A stretch of DNA of 64,000 nt from Blastococcus mobilis (GCF_900188025.1 NZ_FZNO01000006.1:124001-188000); one strand, 5' to 3'; positions 27,070-37,143 are shown, counted from the first letter of the stretch. Notes: a model not told the origin generated them from the letters alone. Numbers and translations: made by a program.

Positions 27070-27681
27070 ATGCATGGACACCGATTCGCCGACGCTGCCT
27101 TCGGAGCGGGGTTCGGGCCCGGCTTCCGCCGCGGGCGCGGCCGTGGGCCGGGGGGCCGGGGTGGGGAGGCGCCACCCCCGGTCGAACGCGCCGAGGTCGC
27201 CGGCTGGTTCTCCGGGCGGCTCCCGGACGGGTGGTTCACCGGACCGGCCGAGCTCACCATCGACCGGGACGAGATCACCGTCGTCGGCACCCTGTCCGAA
27301 CCCGAGGCCGGCGAGGGTGACCCCGCTGCGGCACGCGCCGGGCGGATCGCCCGCTTCCGCGAGGAGACCCGTCAGCAGCGCATGGCGATCGCCGACGCCG
27401 CACAGGAGCGGTACGGCCGTTCGGTGGCATGGGGCGCCGTGTGCGGCGACCAGCGCGAGCTGTTCACCACGCTGTCCACGCCGGTCATGACCCGGTTGCG
27501 TCAGGCCGAACGGCTGGTGCTCGACACCCTGGTGGACGCCGGGGTGGCTCGCTCGCGGTCGGAGGCGCTGGCCTGGGCGGTGCGGCTGGTCGGCCGGAAT
27601 GCCGACCAGTGGCTCACCGAGCTGCGCGAGGCCATGGCGTCGGTCGAGGAGGTCCGCAGCCGGGGACCGCAGCCCGGCTGA
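27070..27681 (+). CDS. conserved actinobacterial protein with helical C-terminal domain
   Basis: Protein of 203 aa. After a Gly/Arg-rich start (FRRGRGRGPGGRGG), a middle domain contains PAELTIDRDEITVVGTL. The C-terminal 60 residues (RLRQAERLVLDTLVDAGVA, SRSEALAWAVRLVG) look like a ribbon-helix-helix-type or similar DNA-contact fold. The function is unknown. ATG 27070 has GGGAGG upstream. The palindrome just before the start suggests autoregulation by this RHH-like end, which is inference. Confidence 0.75.
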   Translation: MHGHRFADAAFGAGFGPGFRRGRGRGPGGRGGEAPPPVERAEVAGWFSGRLPDGWFTGPAELTIDRDEITVVGTLSEPEAGEGDPAAARAGRIARFREETRQQRMAIADAAQERYGRSVAWGAVCGDQRELFTTLSTPVMTRLRQAERLVLDTLVDAGVARSRSEALAWAVRLVGRNADQWLTELREAMASVEEVRSRGPQPG

Positions 27682-27739
27682 GTCCAGTTCGGCTGAGCGG
27701 GTGCGCGGCTCGATTCTTCCGGCAGGGACACTGGACTCT

Positions 27740-28993
27740 GTGCCAGCCAGTGCCGTCCCTGTAGCGACCGACGTCCTCGTGGTCGGAGCCGGTCCGGCGG
27801 GTTCCGCGGCGGCGGCCTGGGCGGCCCGGTCCGGGCACGACGTCGTCCTCGCCGACGTGGCGGTCTTCCCGCGTGACAAGACCTGCGGCGACGGCCTGAC
27901 GCCTCGCGCGATCGCCGAGCTCGACCTCCTGGGGCTCGGCGACTGGGTACGCGGGCACGCCCGCAACCGGGGGCTGCGCGCCGCCGGCTTCGGCCGCGAG
28001 TGGCAGCTGCCCTGGCCGGGTGGCGCGTTCCCCGACCACGGCAGCGCCGTGCCGCGCACCGAGCTCGACGCCCGCATCCGCGAGGTGGCGCTCGGCTGGG
28101 GGGCGGAGCCGCTCGAGGGTGCCCGCGCCGTCGATGTGGAGCGCGACGGCGACCGGGTGACCGCCGTGGTCTTCGAGTCGGCCGACGACGAGCATTTCTC
28201 CGTCGCCTGCCGGCGACTGGTCGTGGCCGACGGCGTCCGGTCGCCTCTGGGCCGTGTCCTGGGGCGGGAATGGCACCGGGAGACCGCCTACGGGGTCGCC
28301 GCGCGCGGTTACGTGCGCTCCGGGCGCAGCGACGACGAGTGGATCTCCTCCCACCTGGAGCTGCGGGGCGACGCCGGCGAGCTGCTGTCCGGCTACGGCT
28401 GGGTGTTCCCGCTGGGCGCGGCGGCCGGCGAGGTGAACATCGGGGTCGGCACGCTGGCCACCGCGCGGCGTCCCGCCGGGGTGCAGCTGAAGTCGCTGCT
28501 GGAGACCTACACCGACGCCCGCCGTGACGAGTGGCAGATCGACGGGCCGGTCCGCGCGCCCGCCTCGGCCCTCCTGCCGATGGGCGGGGCCGTCTCCGGG
28601 GTCGCCGGGCGCAACTGGGCCCTGATCGGCGACGCCGCCGGCTGCGTGAACCCGCTCAACGGCGAGGGCATCGACTACGGGCTGGAGACCGGGCGGATGA
28701 TCGTCGAGCTGCTGGGGGAGGGCGACTGGTCGATCGCGTGGCCGGCGACCCTGCGGCGGCACTACGGCGAGGCGTTCTCCATCGCGCGCCGGCTGGCGGG
28801 GTTGCTCACCCTGCCCCGGTTCCTCCCCGCGGCCGGCCCGGTCGGCATGCGCTCCCGGGCGCTGATGACGGTGGCGCTGCGGGTCATGGGCAACCTGGTG
28901 ACCGAGGCCGATCGCGACGTCGTCGCCAGGACCTGGCGACTCGCGGGCCGAATGTCGGTGAAACTCGACGACCGCCCACCGTTCACCGCGTAG
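27740..28993 (+). CDS. geranylgeranyl reductase family FAD-dependent oxidoreductase
   Basis: Flavoprotein of 417 aa. The FAD ADP-binding motif is VVGAGPAGSAAAAW, with the second FAD motif GDAAGCVNPLNGEGI and the PRTELDARI segment. The family reduces isoprenoid chains. In mycobacteria the relative MenJ partly saturates the menaquinone side chain, which is the most likely role here. GTG 27740 is chosen because GAGPAG should lie near the N-terminus. No SD is visible and the transcript may be nearly leaderless. Confidence 0.87.
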   Translation: MPASAVPVATDVLVVGAGPAGSAAAAWAARSGHDVVLADVAVFPRDKTCGDGLTPRAIAELDLLGLGDWVRGHARNRGLRAAGFGREWQLPWPGGAFPDHGSAVPRTELDARIREVALGWGAEPLEGARAVDVERDGDRVTAVVFESADDEHFSVACRRLVVADGVRSPLGRVLGREWHRETAYGVAARGYVRSGRSDDEWISSHLELRGDAGELLSGYGWVFPLGAAAGEVNIGVGTLATARRPAGVQLKSLLETYTDARRDEWQIDGPVRAPASALLPMGGAVSGVAGRNWALIGDAAGCVNPLNGEGIDYGLETGRMIVELLGEGDWSIAWPATLRRHYGEAFSIARRLAGLLTLPRFLPAAGPVGMRSRALMTVALRVMGNLVTEADRDVVARTWRLAGRMSVKLDDRPPFTA

Positions 28994-28997
28994 CGGG

Positions 28998-29130
28998 TCC
29001 GGCCGAGCGGGGGCCCGGAGGGCTCCCCGAGGCGGGACGGGACGTGAGCCGAGAAGGGAACTCGCGGCGGAGCCGCGGTCCGGGAGAGCGGAGGCCCGCA
29101 GGGTCTCCCGAGCCCGGACGGAAGGGGCTC
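28998..29130. repeat. imperfect tandem duplication of a palindromic unit
   Basis: Two related units of about 50 bp (from 28998 and from 29077, about 79 bp apart) share the pattern GGTCCGG-GAGCGG-GGCCCG-AGGG-CTCCCCGAG. The second has a clear stem CGGGAGA (29081-29087) with TCTCCCG (29104-29110). They lie between convergent genes and probably end transcription. Confidence 0.6.
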
Positions 29131-29173
29131 AACACAACTGGGGACGGCTCTTGGCCGCGGTCGTCTGACGGAG

Positions 29174-29980
29174 TCAGACGAAAGGAGAGTTGTACATCGC
29201 GAAGTAGACGGCGATGTAGTGGCAGATGGCCGCGACGATCGTCATCGCGTGGAAGACCTCGTGGTACCCGAACGTGCCCGGCCAGGGGTTCGGCTTCCTG
29301 ATGCCGTAGGCCACGCCGCCGACCGTGTACAGCAGGCCGCCGACCGCGAGCAGGACCATCGCGGTGACGCCGGCGAAGTGCAGGATGTCGGTGAGCACGA
29401 AGACCGCCACCCAGCCCAGCCCGATGTAGAGCGGAACCCCCACCCAGCGGGGTGCGGTCGGCCAGCTGAGCTTGAGGACGACGCCTCCCAGCGCCGCGGC
29501 CCACACTCCGGCGAGGACCCAGAAGCCTGTGGGTTGGTCGACCGCCAGCAGGGCGAACGGGGTGTAGGTCCCGGCGATGAACAGGAAGATCATCGAATGG
29601 TCGAGCCGCTTCATGATCTTCCAGCCGCGCGGTGACCACCGCCGGCGGTGGTAGAGCGCGCTGACGCCGAACAGGCCGCAGATGGTGAGGCAGTAGAGGG
29701 CGATCGAGAAGCCGGCGCGCGCACCCTGGACGGCGGCCAGCGGGACGAGGACCGCACCCGCCACGATGGCGCCGAAGAAGGCGAACAGGTGCAGCCAGCC
29801 GCGCATGCGGGGCCGGGTGTCGGGGTGCTCCCAGTCCCGGTCGGCGAAGTCGCCGGCGGTCCAGGTCCGCTCGACCTGCTCGCCCTCGGCGCGGACCGCC
29901 TCGACGGCCTCGACCAGGGGGGCCTCCAGCTCGGCGCTGTCGGCCTCGACCCGTACCTGCTCGCGTTCCTGGGGGGCCAT
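29174..29980 (-). CDS. hemolysin III/PAQR family membrane protein
   Basis: Seven-segment membrane protein of 268 aa (YqfA/hemolysin III, PAQR superfamily). The conserved SALYH, DHSMIFLFIAGTYTPF and HEVFHAMTIVAAICHY give the Ser/His/Asp set that binds zinc in PAQR hydrolases. A 65-residue acidic N-terminal extension precedes the first membrane segment. Haemolysis is not implied. Rv1085c is the positional counterpart. ATG 29980 is favoured over GTG 29986 because GGAG lies 7 nt upstream. Confidence 0.88.
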   Translation of the reverse strand: MAPQEREQVRVEADSAELEAPLVEAVEAVRAEGEQVERTWTAGDFADRDWEHPDTRPRMRGWLHLFAFFGAIVAGAVLVPLAAVQGARAGFSIALYCLTICGLFGVSALYHRRRWSPRGWKIMKRLDHSMIFLFIAGTYTPFALLAVDQPTGFWVLAGVWAAALGGVVLKLSWPTAPRWVGVPLYIGLGWVAVFVLTDILHFAGVTAMVLLAVGGLLYTVGGVAYGIRKPNPWPGTFGYHEVFHAMTIVAAICHYIAVYFAMYNSPFV

Positions 29981-30106
29981 ACTCACGCTCCGAGGTTACG
30001 GACCCGTAGGTAGCCCGTCATCCGCAGCGACCGGTGACGTTGCCGAGGGCGGGCACGGGGCGACGCGACGTCGGCACGGATGCCCGCCCGGCCGTGCGCC
30101 GGGGCC

Positions 30107-30112
30107 TAGGGT
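30107..30112 (+). promoter_or_regulatory. -10 box for leaderless isoprenyl synthase transcript
   Basis: TAGGGT lies 6 nt before GTG 30119. This spacing of a TANNNT box is typical of leaderless actinobacterial mRNAs. No SD precedes the GTG. Confidence 0.55.
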
Positions 30113-30118
30113 GACCGC

Positions 30119-30898
30119 GTGGGCGTGCGTCAGTGGGTGCGGGACGCGATCGTCCAGATCTACGAGCGGCGGCTGGCCGATGCGCTCGAGGGCGCCGACG
30201 TCCCACGCCACGTCGGCGTCATCATGGACGGCAACCGGCGCTGGGCGCGGGCGATCGGCCTCGAGGACGTCGCGCACGGCCACCGCCGCGGCGCCGACAA
30301 GATCGTCGACCTGCTGGGGTGGTGTGACGACGCCGGCGTCTCCGTCGTCACCCTGTTCATGCTCTCCACCGACAACCTCAGCCGGCCGGAGTCCGAGCTG
30401 CGGGCACTGCTGCAGATCATCGAGGACGTCGCCGTCGACCTCTCCCGGCCGCACCGGCGTTGGCAGGTGCGGGCGATGGGCGCACCGGAGGTCCTGCCGC
30501 CGGAGACCGTCGCCGTCCTGAAGCAGGCGGAGGAGGACACCCGCGGCCGGCCGGGCGCGACGGTGAACCTGGCCGTCGGCTACGGCGGGCGGCAGGAGAT
30601 CGCCGACGCCGTCCGGTCGCTGCTGGCCGAGCATGCTCAGCGCGGCACCGCGCTGGAGGAGCTGGTGGAGGCGCTGGAGGTCGAGCACATCGCCGAGCAC
30701 CTCTACACCCGCGGTCAGCCCGACCCGGACCTGGTCATCCGCACCAGCGGTGAGCAGCGGCTGTCCGGGTTCCTGCTGTGGCAGACGGCCAACACCGAGT
30801 TCCACTTCACCGACGTCTACTGGCCCGACTTCCGGCGGGTGGACTTCCTCCGTGCACTGCGCGACTACTCCGCGCGGCACCGGCGCTTCGGCAGCTGA
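30119..30898 (+). CDS. cis-isoprenyl diphosphate synthase (UppS family)
   Basis: Z-prenyltransferase of 259 aa. The catalytic Asp37 is in VIMDGNRRWA, with LFMLSTDNLSRP and RTSGEQRLSGFLLWQ completing the active site. It condenses isopentenyl diphosphate in cis. By position, next to hemolysin III, it matches M. tuberculosis Rv1086, a Z-farnesyl diphosphate synthase. Product length (C15 or decaprenyl/undecaprenyl) cannot be told here. The start is GTG 30119 with a close -10 box. Confidence 0.92.
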   Translation: MGVRQWVRDAIVQIYERRLADALEGADVPRHVGVIMDGNRRWARAIGLEDVAHGHRRGADKIVDLLGWCDDAGVSVVTLFMLSTDNLSRPESELRALLQIIEDVAVDLSRPHRRWQVRAMGAPEVLPPETVAVLKQAEEDTRGRPGATVNLAVGYGGRQEIADAVRSLLAEHAQRGTALEELVEALEVEHIAEHLYTRGQPDPDLVIRTSGEQRLSGFLLWQTANTEFHFTDVYWPDFRRVDFLRALRDYSARHRRFGS

Positions 30899-31015
30899 CG
30901 GCGGGGTGTCGCTGCGCCCGGCGCAGCTCGGGCGAACCCTCGCGCGGCACCGCCGTCCCGGCGCCACGGCCTGCCGGTTCGGTCGCTGCCAGGAGCGGCT
31001 GCAAAACTGCCCGTC

Positions 31016-32233
31016 ATGGCCGTTCTCCCTCCTGACCTGCCCCTCGAGTACGTCCGGCTGGGGCTGCGGTTCGACCGGTTGGAGTCCGGCTTCGTCGACG
31101 CCTACACCGGGAACCCGCGGCTGCGCGCCGAGGTGGCCGACGAACCGGCCCCCACGCCGTCCGGGCTGCGCGACCAGGCGCGCACCCTCCTGCAGGAACT
31201 GGACGCCGCGGGGCTGCCCGCCGACCGCACCGAGTACCTGCGCGGGCAGCTGACCGGCCTGGAGTGCACCGCACGGAAGATGAGCGGGGAGCAGATCGGG
31301 TTCGTCGACGAGGTGGCCGCCTACTTCCAGGTCGATGTCGCCCCCGGCGACCCGGCGGAGTACGCCGCCGCCCACGCCGAACTCGCCGCCCTCCTGCCGG
31401 GCGACGGCACGCTCGCCGAGAGGTACGCCGCGCACCGCCGCCGGGAGGAGTGCCCGCCGGACCGGCTGGAGACCGCGGTGCACGCCCTGTCCAGCGCGCT
31501 GCGGGACCGGGTCCGGGGGCAGTACGGCCTGCCCGAGGTGGAGACCGTGCGCTACGAGGTGGTCACCGACAAGCCCTGGTCGGGGTTCAACTACTACGAG
31601 GGCGGCTACCGCTCCCGCGTCGCCATCAACGCCGACCTGCCGCACCGGCTCTCGCAGCTGCCGCACCTCGTGGCGCACGAGTCCTATCCCGGTCACCACA
31701 CCGAGCACTGCCGCAAGGAGCGCGGCCTCGTGGACCGCGCCGACCGGATGGAGCACACGGTCTTCCTGGTCAACACCCCCGAGTGCCTGATGGCGGAGGG
31801 GCTGGCGGACCTCGGCGTGCAGGCGTCGATCGGGGAGGGCTGGGGTCCGTGGGCCGCGGAGATCCTCGGTGATCTCGGGCTCCGGTTCGACGGGCACCTC
31901 GCTGAGCGGATCGCGACGGCGGCCGCGCCGCTGAACCGGGTGCGCCAGGACGCCGCCGTCCTCCTCCATGACCGCGGCGCCGACGTCGACGAGGTGAGCG
32001 CCTACCTGCAGCGCTGGTCCCTGGTGAGCGCCGAGCGGGCCGCCCAGCAGATCCGGTTCCTCACCGACCCGCTGTGGCGCGCCTACACCTCCACCTACGT
32101 GGAGGGCTTCGACCTGCTGTCCCGCTGGCTGGCCGCCCGGCCGGCGGAGCAGTCGGTGGCCGACCGATTCCTCCGCCTGCTCGACGAGCCCCTGACTCCC
32201 CGGGCTGTGGCCGGCGAGCTCCGGGCCGTCTGA
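31016..32233 (+). CDS. DUF885-related putative metallopeptidase
   Basis: Protein of 405 aa related to DUF885. The motif HESYPGHHTE (HExxxGHH type) followed about 40 residues later by CLMAEGLADLG resembles gluzincin-like zinc sites. Peptidase activity is predicted but not proven for this branch. No signal peptide is seen. ATG 31016 has no SD close by. It is co-directional with, and 3 nt from, the small membrane gene that follows. The 117-nt gap before it shows no gene. Confidence 0.78.
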   Translation: MAVLPPDLPLEYVRLGLRFDRLESGFVDAYTGNPRLRAEVADEPAPTPSGLRDQARTLLQELDAAGLPADRTEYLRGQLTGLECTARKMSGEQIGFVDEVAAYFQVDVAPGDPAEYAAAHAELAALLPGDGTLAERYAAHRRREECPPDRLETAVHALSSALRDRVRGQYGLPEVETVRYEVVTDKPWSGFNYYEGGYRSRVAINADLPHRLSQLPHLVAHESYPGHHTEHCRKERGLVDRADRMEHTVFLVNTPECLMAEGLADLGVQASIGEGWGPWAAEILGDLGLRFDGHLAERIATAAAPLNRVRQDAAVLLHDRGADVDEVSAYLQRWSLVSAERAAQQIRFLTDPLWRAYTSTYVEGFDLLSRWLAARPAEQSVADRFLRLLDEPLTPRAVAGELRAV

Positions 32234-32236
32234 ACG

Positions 32237-32512
32237 ATGACCCGGCACGACCCACGGGAGGCCCGCACGCTGGGGCTGTGGACCGCGGTCTGGCTCGGCG
32301 GCCTGCTGCTGGGTGGGCTCCTCTGGCTGGGCGACCTGTCCCTCCAGTGGCCGGTGCTGCTCGTCCCGGTCCTGTGGGCCCTGGTCGCGCTGCGGCCCCG
32401 GGAGGGACGCCGACGCGCGGTCGCCGATCCGCGCGACGCCGCCGTCTACCGCACCGACACCGTGGAACGGCCGGCGCTGCGCCCGCCCGGCCGGCGGGAC
32501 GGGTGGGGCTGA
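32237..32512 (+). CDS. small two-segment membrane protein
   Basis: Protein of 91 aa with two hydrophobic stretches (TAVWLGGLLLGGLLWLG and WPVLLVPVLWALVAL) and a basic C-terminal tail. ATG 32237 follows the previous stop by 3 nt, so it is probably co-translated with the DUF885 gene. No family is recognised. It might be an accessory to the following ABC transporter, but nothing in the sequence shows this. Confidence 0.65.
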   Translation: MTRHDPREARTLGLWTAVWLGGLLLGGLLWLGDLSLQWPVLLVPVLWALVALRPREGRRRAVADPRDAAVYRTDTVERPALRPPGRRDGWG

Positions 32513-32557
32513 CACGCTCTGCGCGAAACCGGTCGACCCCTGTCGGTCCCCCGGCGG

Positions 32558-33561
<1,004 letters not shown>

Positions 33562-33565
<4 letters not shown>

Positions 33566-34320
33566 GAACCCTGCTGCGCGACACCGGGACCGTCTTCGTG
33601 CGGGCGATGCGGATGTCGCTGCGCAACCCGGCGTGGCTGGTCATCATGATGATGCAGCCGATCCTCTACATCCTGCTGTTCGGACCGCTGCTCCAGCCGC
33701 TGGCCGGCCAACTGGGGACGGGCAACGCCTATCAGATCTTCGTTCCCGGCATCCTCGTGCAGCTCGGCATCTTCGGCTCGCTGTTCGTCGGGTTCGGCCT
33801 GATCGCCGAGTACCGGGCCGGCGTCATCGAGAGCCAGCGGGTCACACCGGCGAGCCGCACCGCGCTGCTGCTCGGGCGGGTGCTGCGCGACGTCGTCGTC
33901 CTGCTGGTGCAGGGTGTGCTGCTCGTGCTGGTGTCCCTGCCGCTCGGGCTGCGTGCGCCGCTGCTCGGGGTCGTGCTGACGCTGGTGGTCATCGCGCTGC
34001 TGGGGGCGGCGTTCGCGTCGACCTCCTACGCCCTGGCGCTCACGCTGAAGAGCGAGGACGCCTTCGCGCCGCTGCTGAACGCGTTCGTGCTCCCGGTCCT
34101 GCTGCTCTCGGGCATCCTCCTGCCGATGACCCTCGCCCCCGGGTGGCTGCAGACGATCAGCGACATCAACCCGCTCAAGCACGTCGTCGAGGGGACCCGC
34201 GAGTTCTTCGTCGGCGGTTACGACACCTCGGTCGCCTGGTGGGGTGCCGCCCTCACGGTCGTGCTGGCCGTTCTGGGATGGGCGTTCGGCGTCCGACGTT
34301 TCCGGCGCGAGTCCAGCTGA
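33562..34320 (+). CDS. ABC-2 type permease (DrrB-like)
   Basis: Membrane component of 252 aa with six hydrophobic segments, typical of ABC-2 permeases (QPILYILLFGPLL near the start, NPLKHVVEGTREFF near the end). ATGA overlap with the ATPase gene shows coupled translation. The complex is expected to be two ATPases plus two of these permeases in the inner membrane, working as an exporter. Confidence 0.92.
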
Positions 34321-34427
34321 GCCCACGGTCGACCGCCGGTGCGACGAATGAGGCGGTTGGTACTCCATCGAGTGAACGTTGGGGTGCCTTTCGGGGTGGT
34401 GCGCGCGCTTCTGTCGGTGGCCGGGCC

Positions 34428-34571
34428 TAGCGTCCGCAGTGGATGACGAGCTGCCCTCGTCGTCCACGGGAGGCCCGGTTGGTGCTGACGTCTACGTCGA
34501 CCAGAGGGGCCGGAATCCGGCCTCTGCGCCGGGGCCCGGCCACCTTCGAGCGGGGGCGCGCCGTGCGCCCC
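34428..34571 (+). promoter_or_regulatory. putative promoter and structured 5' leader of phoH
   Basis: A -10-like TAGCGT (34428-34433) is followed by about 145 nt of leader with four possible hairpins: GGATGACGAG/CTCGTCGTCC (34441-34465), TGGT..GACG/CGTC..ACCA (about 34480-34504), CAGAGG..CCGG/CCGGCCTCTG (34502-34526) and GGGGCGC/GCGCCCC (34553-34571). The SD GGGAG and ATG 34586 follow. No known riboswitch class fits. The region 34321-34585 holds no recognised gene. Confidence 0.4.
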
Positions 34572-34585
34572 ACGGGAGTCGATAC

Positions 34586-35959
34586 ATGACCGAGCTTGCG
34601 AGGCCATGCAGCAACTCAGCACCCATGGGCACGAGGCCGACGAGCGCTGGCGAGGTGGCCTCGTTGACCACTCGTCGTACGTATGTCCTCGACACCTCCG
34701 TCCTGCTCTCCGACCCGGGCGCCTTGATGCGCTTCGGCAACTCCGACGTGGTGCTCCCGCTCGTCGTGATCGGTGAGCTGGAGGACAAGCGCAACCACCC
34801 CGAGCTCGGCTGGTTCGCCCGCCAGGCCCTGCGCATGCTCGACGACCTGCGCGTGACGCACGGTCGGCTGGACGCCCCTGTCCCCATCGGTGAGGACGGC
34901 GGCACCCTGCACGTCGAGCTCAACCACAGCGACCCGTCGGTGCTGCCGGCCGGCTTCCGCAACGACAGCAACGACAGCCGGATCATGGTCGTCGCGCTGA
35001 ACCTGCGGTCGGAGGGCCGCGACGTCCGCCTCATAACCAAGGACGTGCCGCTGCGGGTGAAGGCGGCCGCCGTCGGGCTGGACACCGACGAGTACCGCGT
35101 CATGGACGCCGTCGACGCCGGCTGGACCGGCATGGCGGAGCTGTCGCTGGACGACGCCGAGCTCGACGACCTCTACGAGACCGGCGAGACGTTCGTCGCG
35201 GCCGCGGCGGAGCTGCCCCCGCACACCGGGCTGGTGCTGCTGTCCTCCCGGGGGTCGGCGCTGGGTCGGGTCGCCCCCGACAAGCACGTGCGGTTGGTGC
35301 GCGGCGACCGTGAGGCGTTCGGTCTGCACGGCCGCTCCGCCGAGCAGCGCATCGCCCTCGACCTCCTCCTGGACCCCGAGATCGGCATCGTCTCCCTGGG
35401 TGGGCGCGCCGGCACCGGCAAGTCGGCGCTGGCGCTGTGCGCGGGCCTGGAGTCGGTGATGGAACGCCGGGCGCACAAGAAGGTGGTCATCTTCCGGCCG
35501 CTCTACGCCGTCGGCGGGCAGGAGCTCGGCTACCTGCCGGGCAGCGAGAACGAGAAGATGTCGCCCTGGGCGCAGGCCGTCTACGACACGCTCGGGGCGC
35601 TGGTCTCCCCGGCGGTGATCGACGAGATCGCCTCGCGCGGCCTCATCGAGGTGCTGCCGCTGACCCACATCCGCGGTCGCTCGCTGCACGACTCGTTCGT
35701 GATCGTCGACGAGGCGCAGTCCCTCGAGCGCGGTGTGCTGCTGACGGTGCTGTCACGGCTGGGCGCGGGGTCCCGGGTGGTGCTCACCCACGACGTCGCC
35801 CAGCGGGACAACCTCCGGGTGGGCCGGCACGACGGCATCACCGCGGTGATCGAGGCGCTCAAGGGTCATCCGCTGTTCGCCCACGTGACCCTCACCCGTT
35901 CCGAGCGCTCGCCGATCGCCGCCCTGGTGACCGAGATGCTGGAGGACCTGCCCCTCTGA
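34586..35959 (+). CDS. phoH: PhoH family protein with N-terminal PIN domain (PhoH2 type)
   Basis: Fusion of a PIN-type RNase domain and a PhoH ATPase, 457 aa. The PIN part begins [13 protein letters not shown], with acidic residues in GELEDKR and NDSRIM. Walker A is GGRAGTGKS (272-280) and Walker B is [10 protein letters not shown]. The M. tuberculosis orthologue PhoH2 (Rv1095) is described as an RNA helicase/RNase. ATG 34586 has GGGAG 7 nt upstream; starts at 34625 and 34652 are less likely. Mycobacterial phoH2 is preceded by the small gene phoAT, and no such gene is recognisable here. Confidence 0.92.
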   Translation: MTELARPCSNSAPMGTRPTSAGEVASLTTRRTYVLDTSVLLSDPGALMRFGNSDVVLPLVVIGELEDKRNHPELGWFARQALRMLDDLRVTHGRLDAPVPIGEDGGTLHVELNHSDPSVLPAGFRNDSNDSRIMVVALNLRSEGRDVRLITKDVPLRVKAAAVGLDTDEYRVMDAVDAGWTGMAELSLDDAELDDLYETGETFVAAAAELPPHTGLVLLSSRGSALGRVAPDKHVRLVRGDREAFGLHGRSAEQRIALDLLLDPEIGIVSLGGRAGTGKSALALCAGLESVMERRAHKKVVIFRPLYAVGGQELGYLPGSENEKMSPWAQAVYDTLGALVSPAVIDEIASRGLIEVLPLTHIRGRSLHDSFVIVDEAQSLERGVLLTVLSRLGAGSRVVLTHDVAQRDNLRVGRHDGITAVIEALKGHPLFAHVTLTRSERSPIAALVTEMLEDLPL

Positions 35960-35973
35960 CCGGCGGCCCCCTT

Positions 35974-36043
35974 GCTCCTGGGGTGTTGTTCGTGCGTCAG
36001 GGGTTCTGCAGAACCCGAGGAGCGCGAACAACACCCCAGGAGC
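35974..36043. terminator. 70-nt composite palindrome between convergent genes
   Basis: The 19-bp arms 35974-35992 and 36025-36043 are perfect inverted repeats. The interior carries a second perfect palindrome GGGTTC-TGCA-GAACCC (36001-36016). It fills the gap between phoH and the convergent DUF559-like gene. A bidirectional terminator is the simple reading, but the size and symmetry also suit a mobile palindromic element. Confidence 0.7.
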
Positions 36044-36047
36044 GGGG

Positions 36048-36965
36048 TCAGCGCATGCGGCGACGGACGCGCGCGGCGAAGCTGTCGGGTCGGTGCAGAT
36101 CCGACCACGTCCATCGGATGACGCCCCAACCCTCGTCCCGGATGGCATCTTCACGGCGTTTCTCGCGGAACACGGCGTCGCCGGCGTCCTCCCCCGGCCG
36201 GAGCAGACGCCCGTACTTGATGCGGCCGTCGAACTCGCCGATCAGGCGGTGCTCCTCCCAGGCGAAGTCGGTGCGTCCGATGACGCCACCGTCGGCTGAG
36301 CGGACCTCGAACTGGAGCGCCGAGGGGGCGAGCTTCCAGCGGTGCAGGATCACCCGGCTGCGTGACTCGCCGACGCTCTCGCTGCGCCCGTCGGCGAAGA
36401 GGACAGCCCGGGCCGCGCTCCTGCTGCCGGGTGCACCGGCGATGTCTAAGAGTCGGGCTCGCAGGGCGTCGCGATCGAGCAGACCAAGGCGGAGCGCTGC
36501 GTCGAGGACCACGACGGCGGCCTCATGCGGGAGGGACCGCGCCAGGTCCAGCGCCGTCCGCACAGGACTGGTCACCTGCAGGCCGTCGACGTCGACCACT
36601 TCGTCGTCGCGCAGGCGGGCGACGTGGCAGCACAGCACGCGGCCAGTGTCGTTCCAGGCACGGGGGCGTCGCGTCACGTGCACCCGGTCGAGCGGAACGT
36701 CCCAGAGCGGAAGACCCTGGAGGACCGCCGCCGACTGGTGGCTGACAACGGCCGGACGGCGTAGGCCCGGCATCGTCGCGCGAATCAGGAGGCGATGTGT
36801 CGCCGCCGCGTCCAGCGGGAGGGTGCCGTTGACGTAGGCGCCACGCCGTAGCCGCCCGAGCTTGCCGGTCCGGACGAGCCGGCGCAGCTCGTCGTCGGAC
36901 CAGCCCTCCCGGACGGCGTCACGCCGTAGGTGCAGGTGGACGGCTGGTTCGAGGGAGTCGGTCAC
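36048..36965 (-). CDS. AbiEi-like/DUF559-like putative nuclease
   Basis: Protein of 305 aa. The N-terminal 100 residues look like an AbiEi-type winged-helix region (LRRLVRTGKLGRLRRGAYV, VVSHQSAAVLQGLPL). The C-terminal 110 residues have the Vsr/DUF559-like nuclease pattern: Glu in SVGESRSR, Asp in GRTDFAW, and EFDGRIKYG. This two-domain layout is common as a stand-alone gene in actinobacteria. No toxin partner is next to it, so a toxin-antitoxin role is not supported. The substrate is unknown. Confidence 0.75.
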   Translation of the reverse strand: MTDSLEPAVHLHLRRDAVREGWSDDELRRLVRTGKLGRLRRGAYVNGTLPLDAAATHRLLIRATMPGLRRPAVVSHQSAAVLQGLPLWDVPLDRVHVTRRPRAWNDTGRVLCCHVARLRDDEVVDVDGLQVTSPVRTALDLARSLPHEAAVVVLDAALRLGLLDRDALRARLLDIAGAPGSRSAARAVLFADGRSESVGESRSRVILHRWKLAPSALQFEVRSADGGVIGRTDFAWEEHRLIGEFDGRIKYGRLLRPGEDAGDAVFREKRREDAIRDEGWGVIRWTWSDLHRPDSFAARVRRRMR

Positions 36966-37143
36966 CCGGCCACAGTGCGGTGCCTGACCCGGTCCGGAGG
37001 GCGCTTCTCATGACCAGTGGACAGCCGGCTGCCCTGTGGACGTCCGGTCCGTGGGTGTTTCTCGCGCTCTCGGCGCCCTGCGGGACCTCTGAAGCGCGAG
37101 ATCCGCTCCACGAGCGCGGCCGACCGGGCAGCGGTCCGGTGGG

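Noticed and set aside
34428-34585. c-di-AMP (ydaO) riboswitch upstream of phoH
   Set aside because: Conserved ydaO core sequences are not seen; only generic hairpins are present.
34321-34585. A phoAT antitoxin gene before phoH
   Set aside because: The open frame there is in phase with phoH but its translation shows no protein-like composition or SD, so it is treated as leader.
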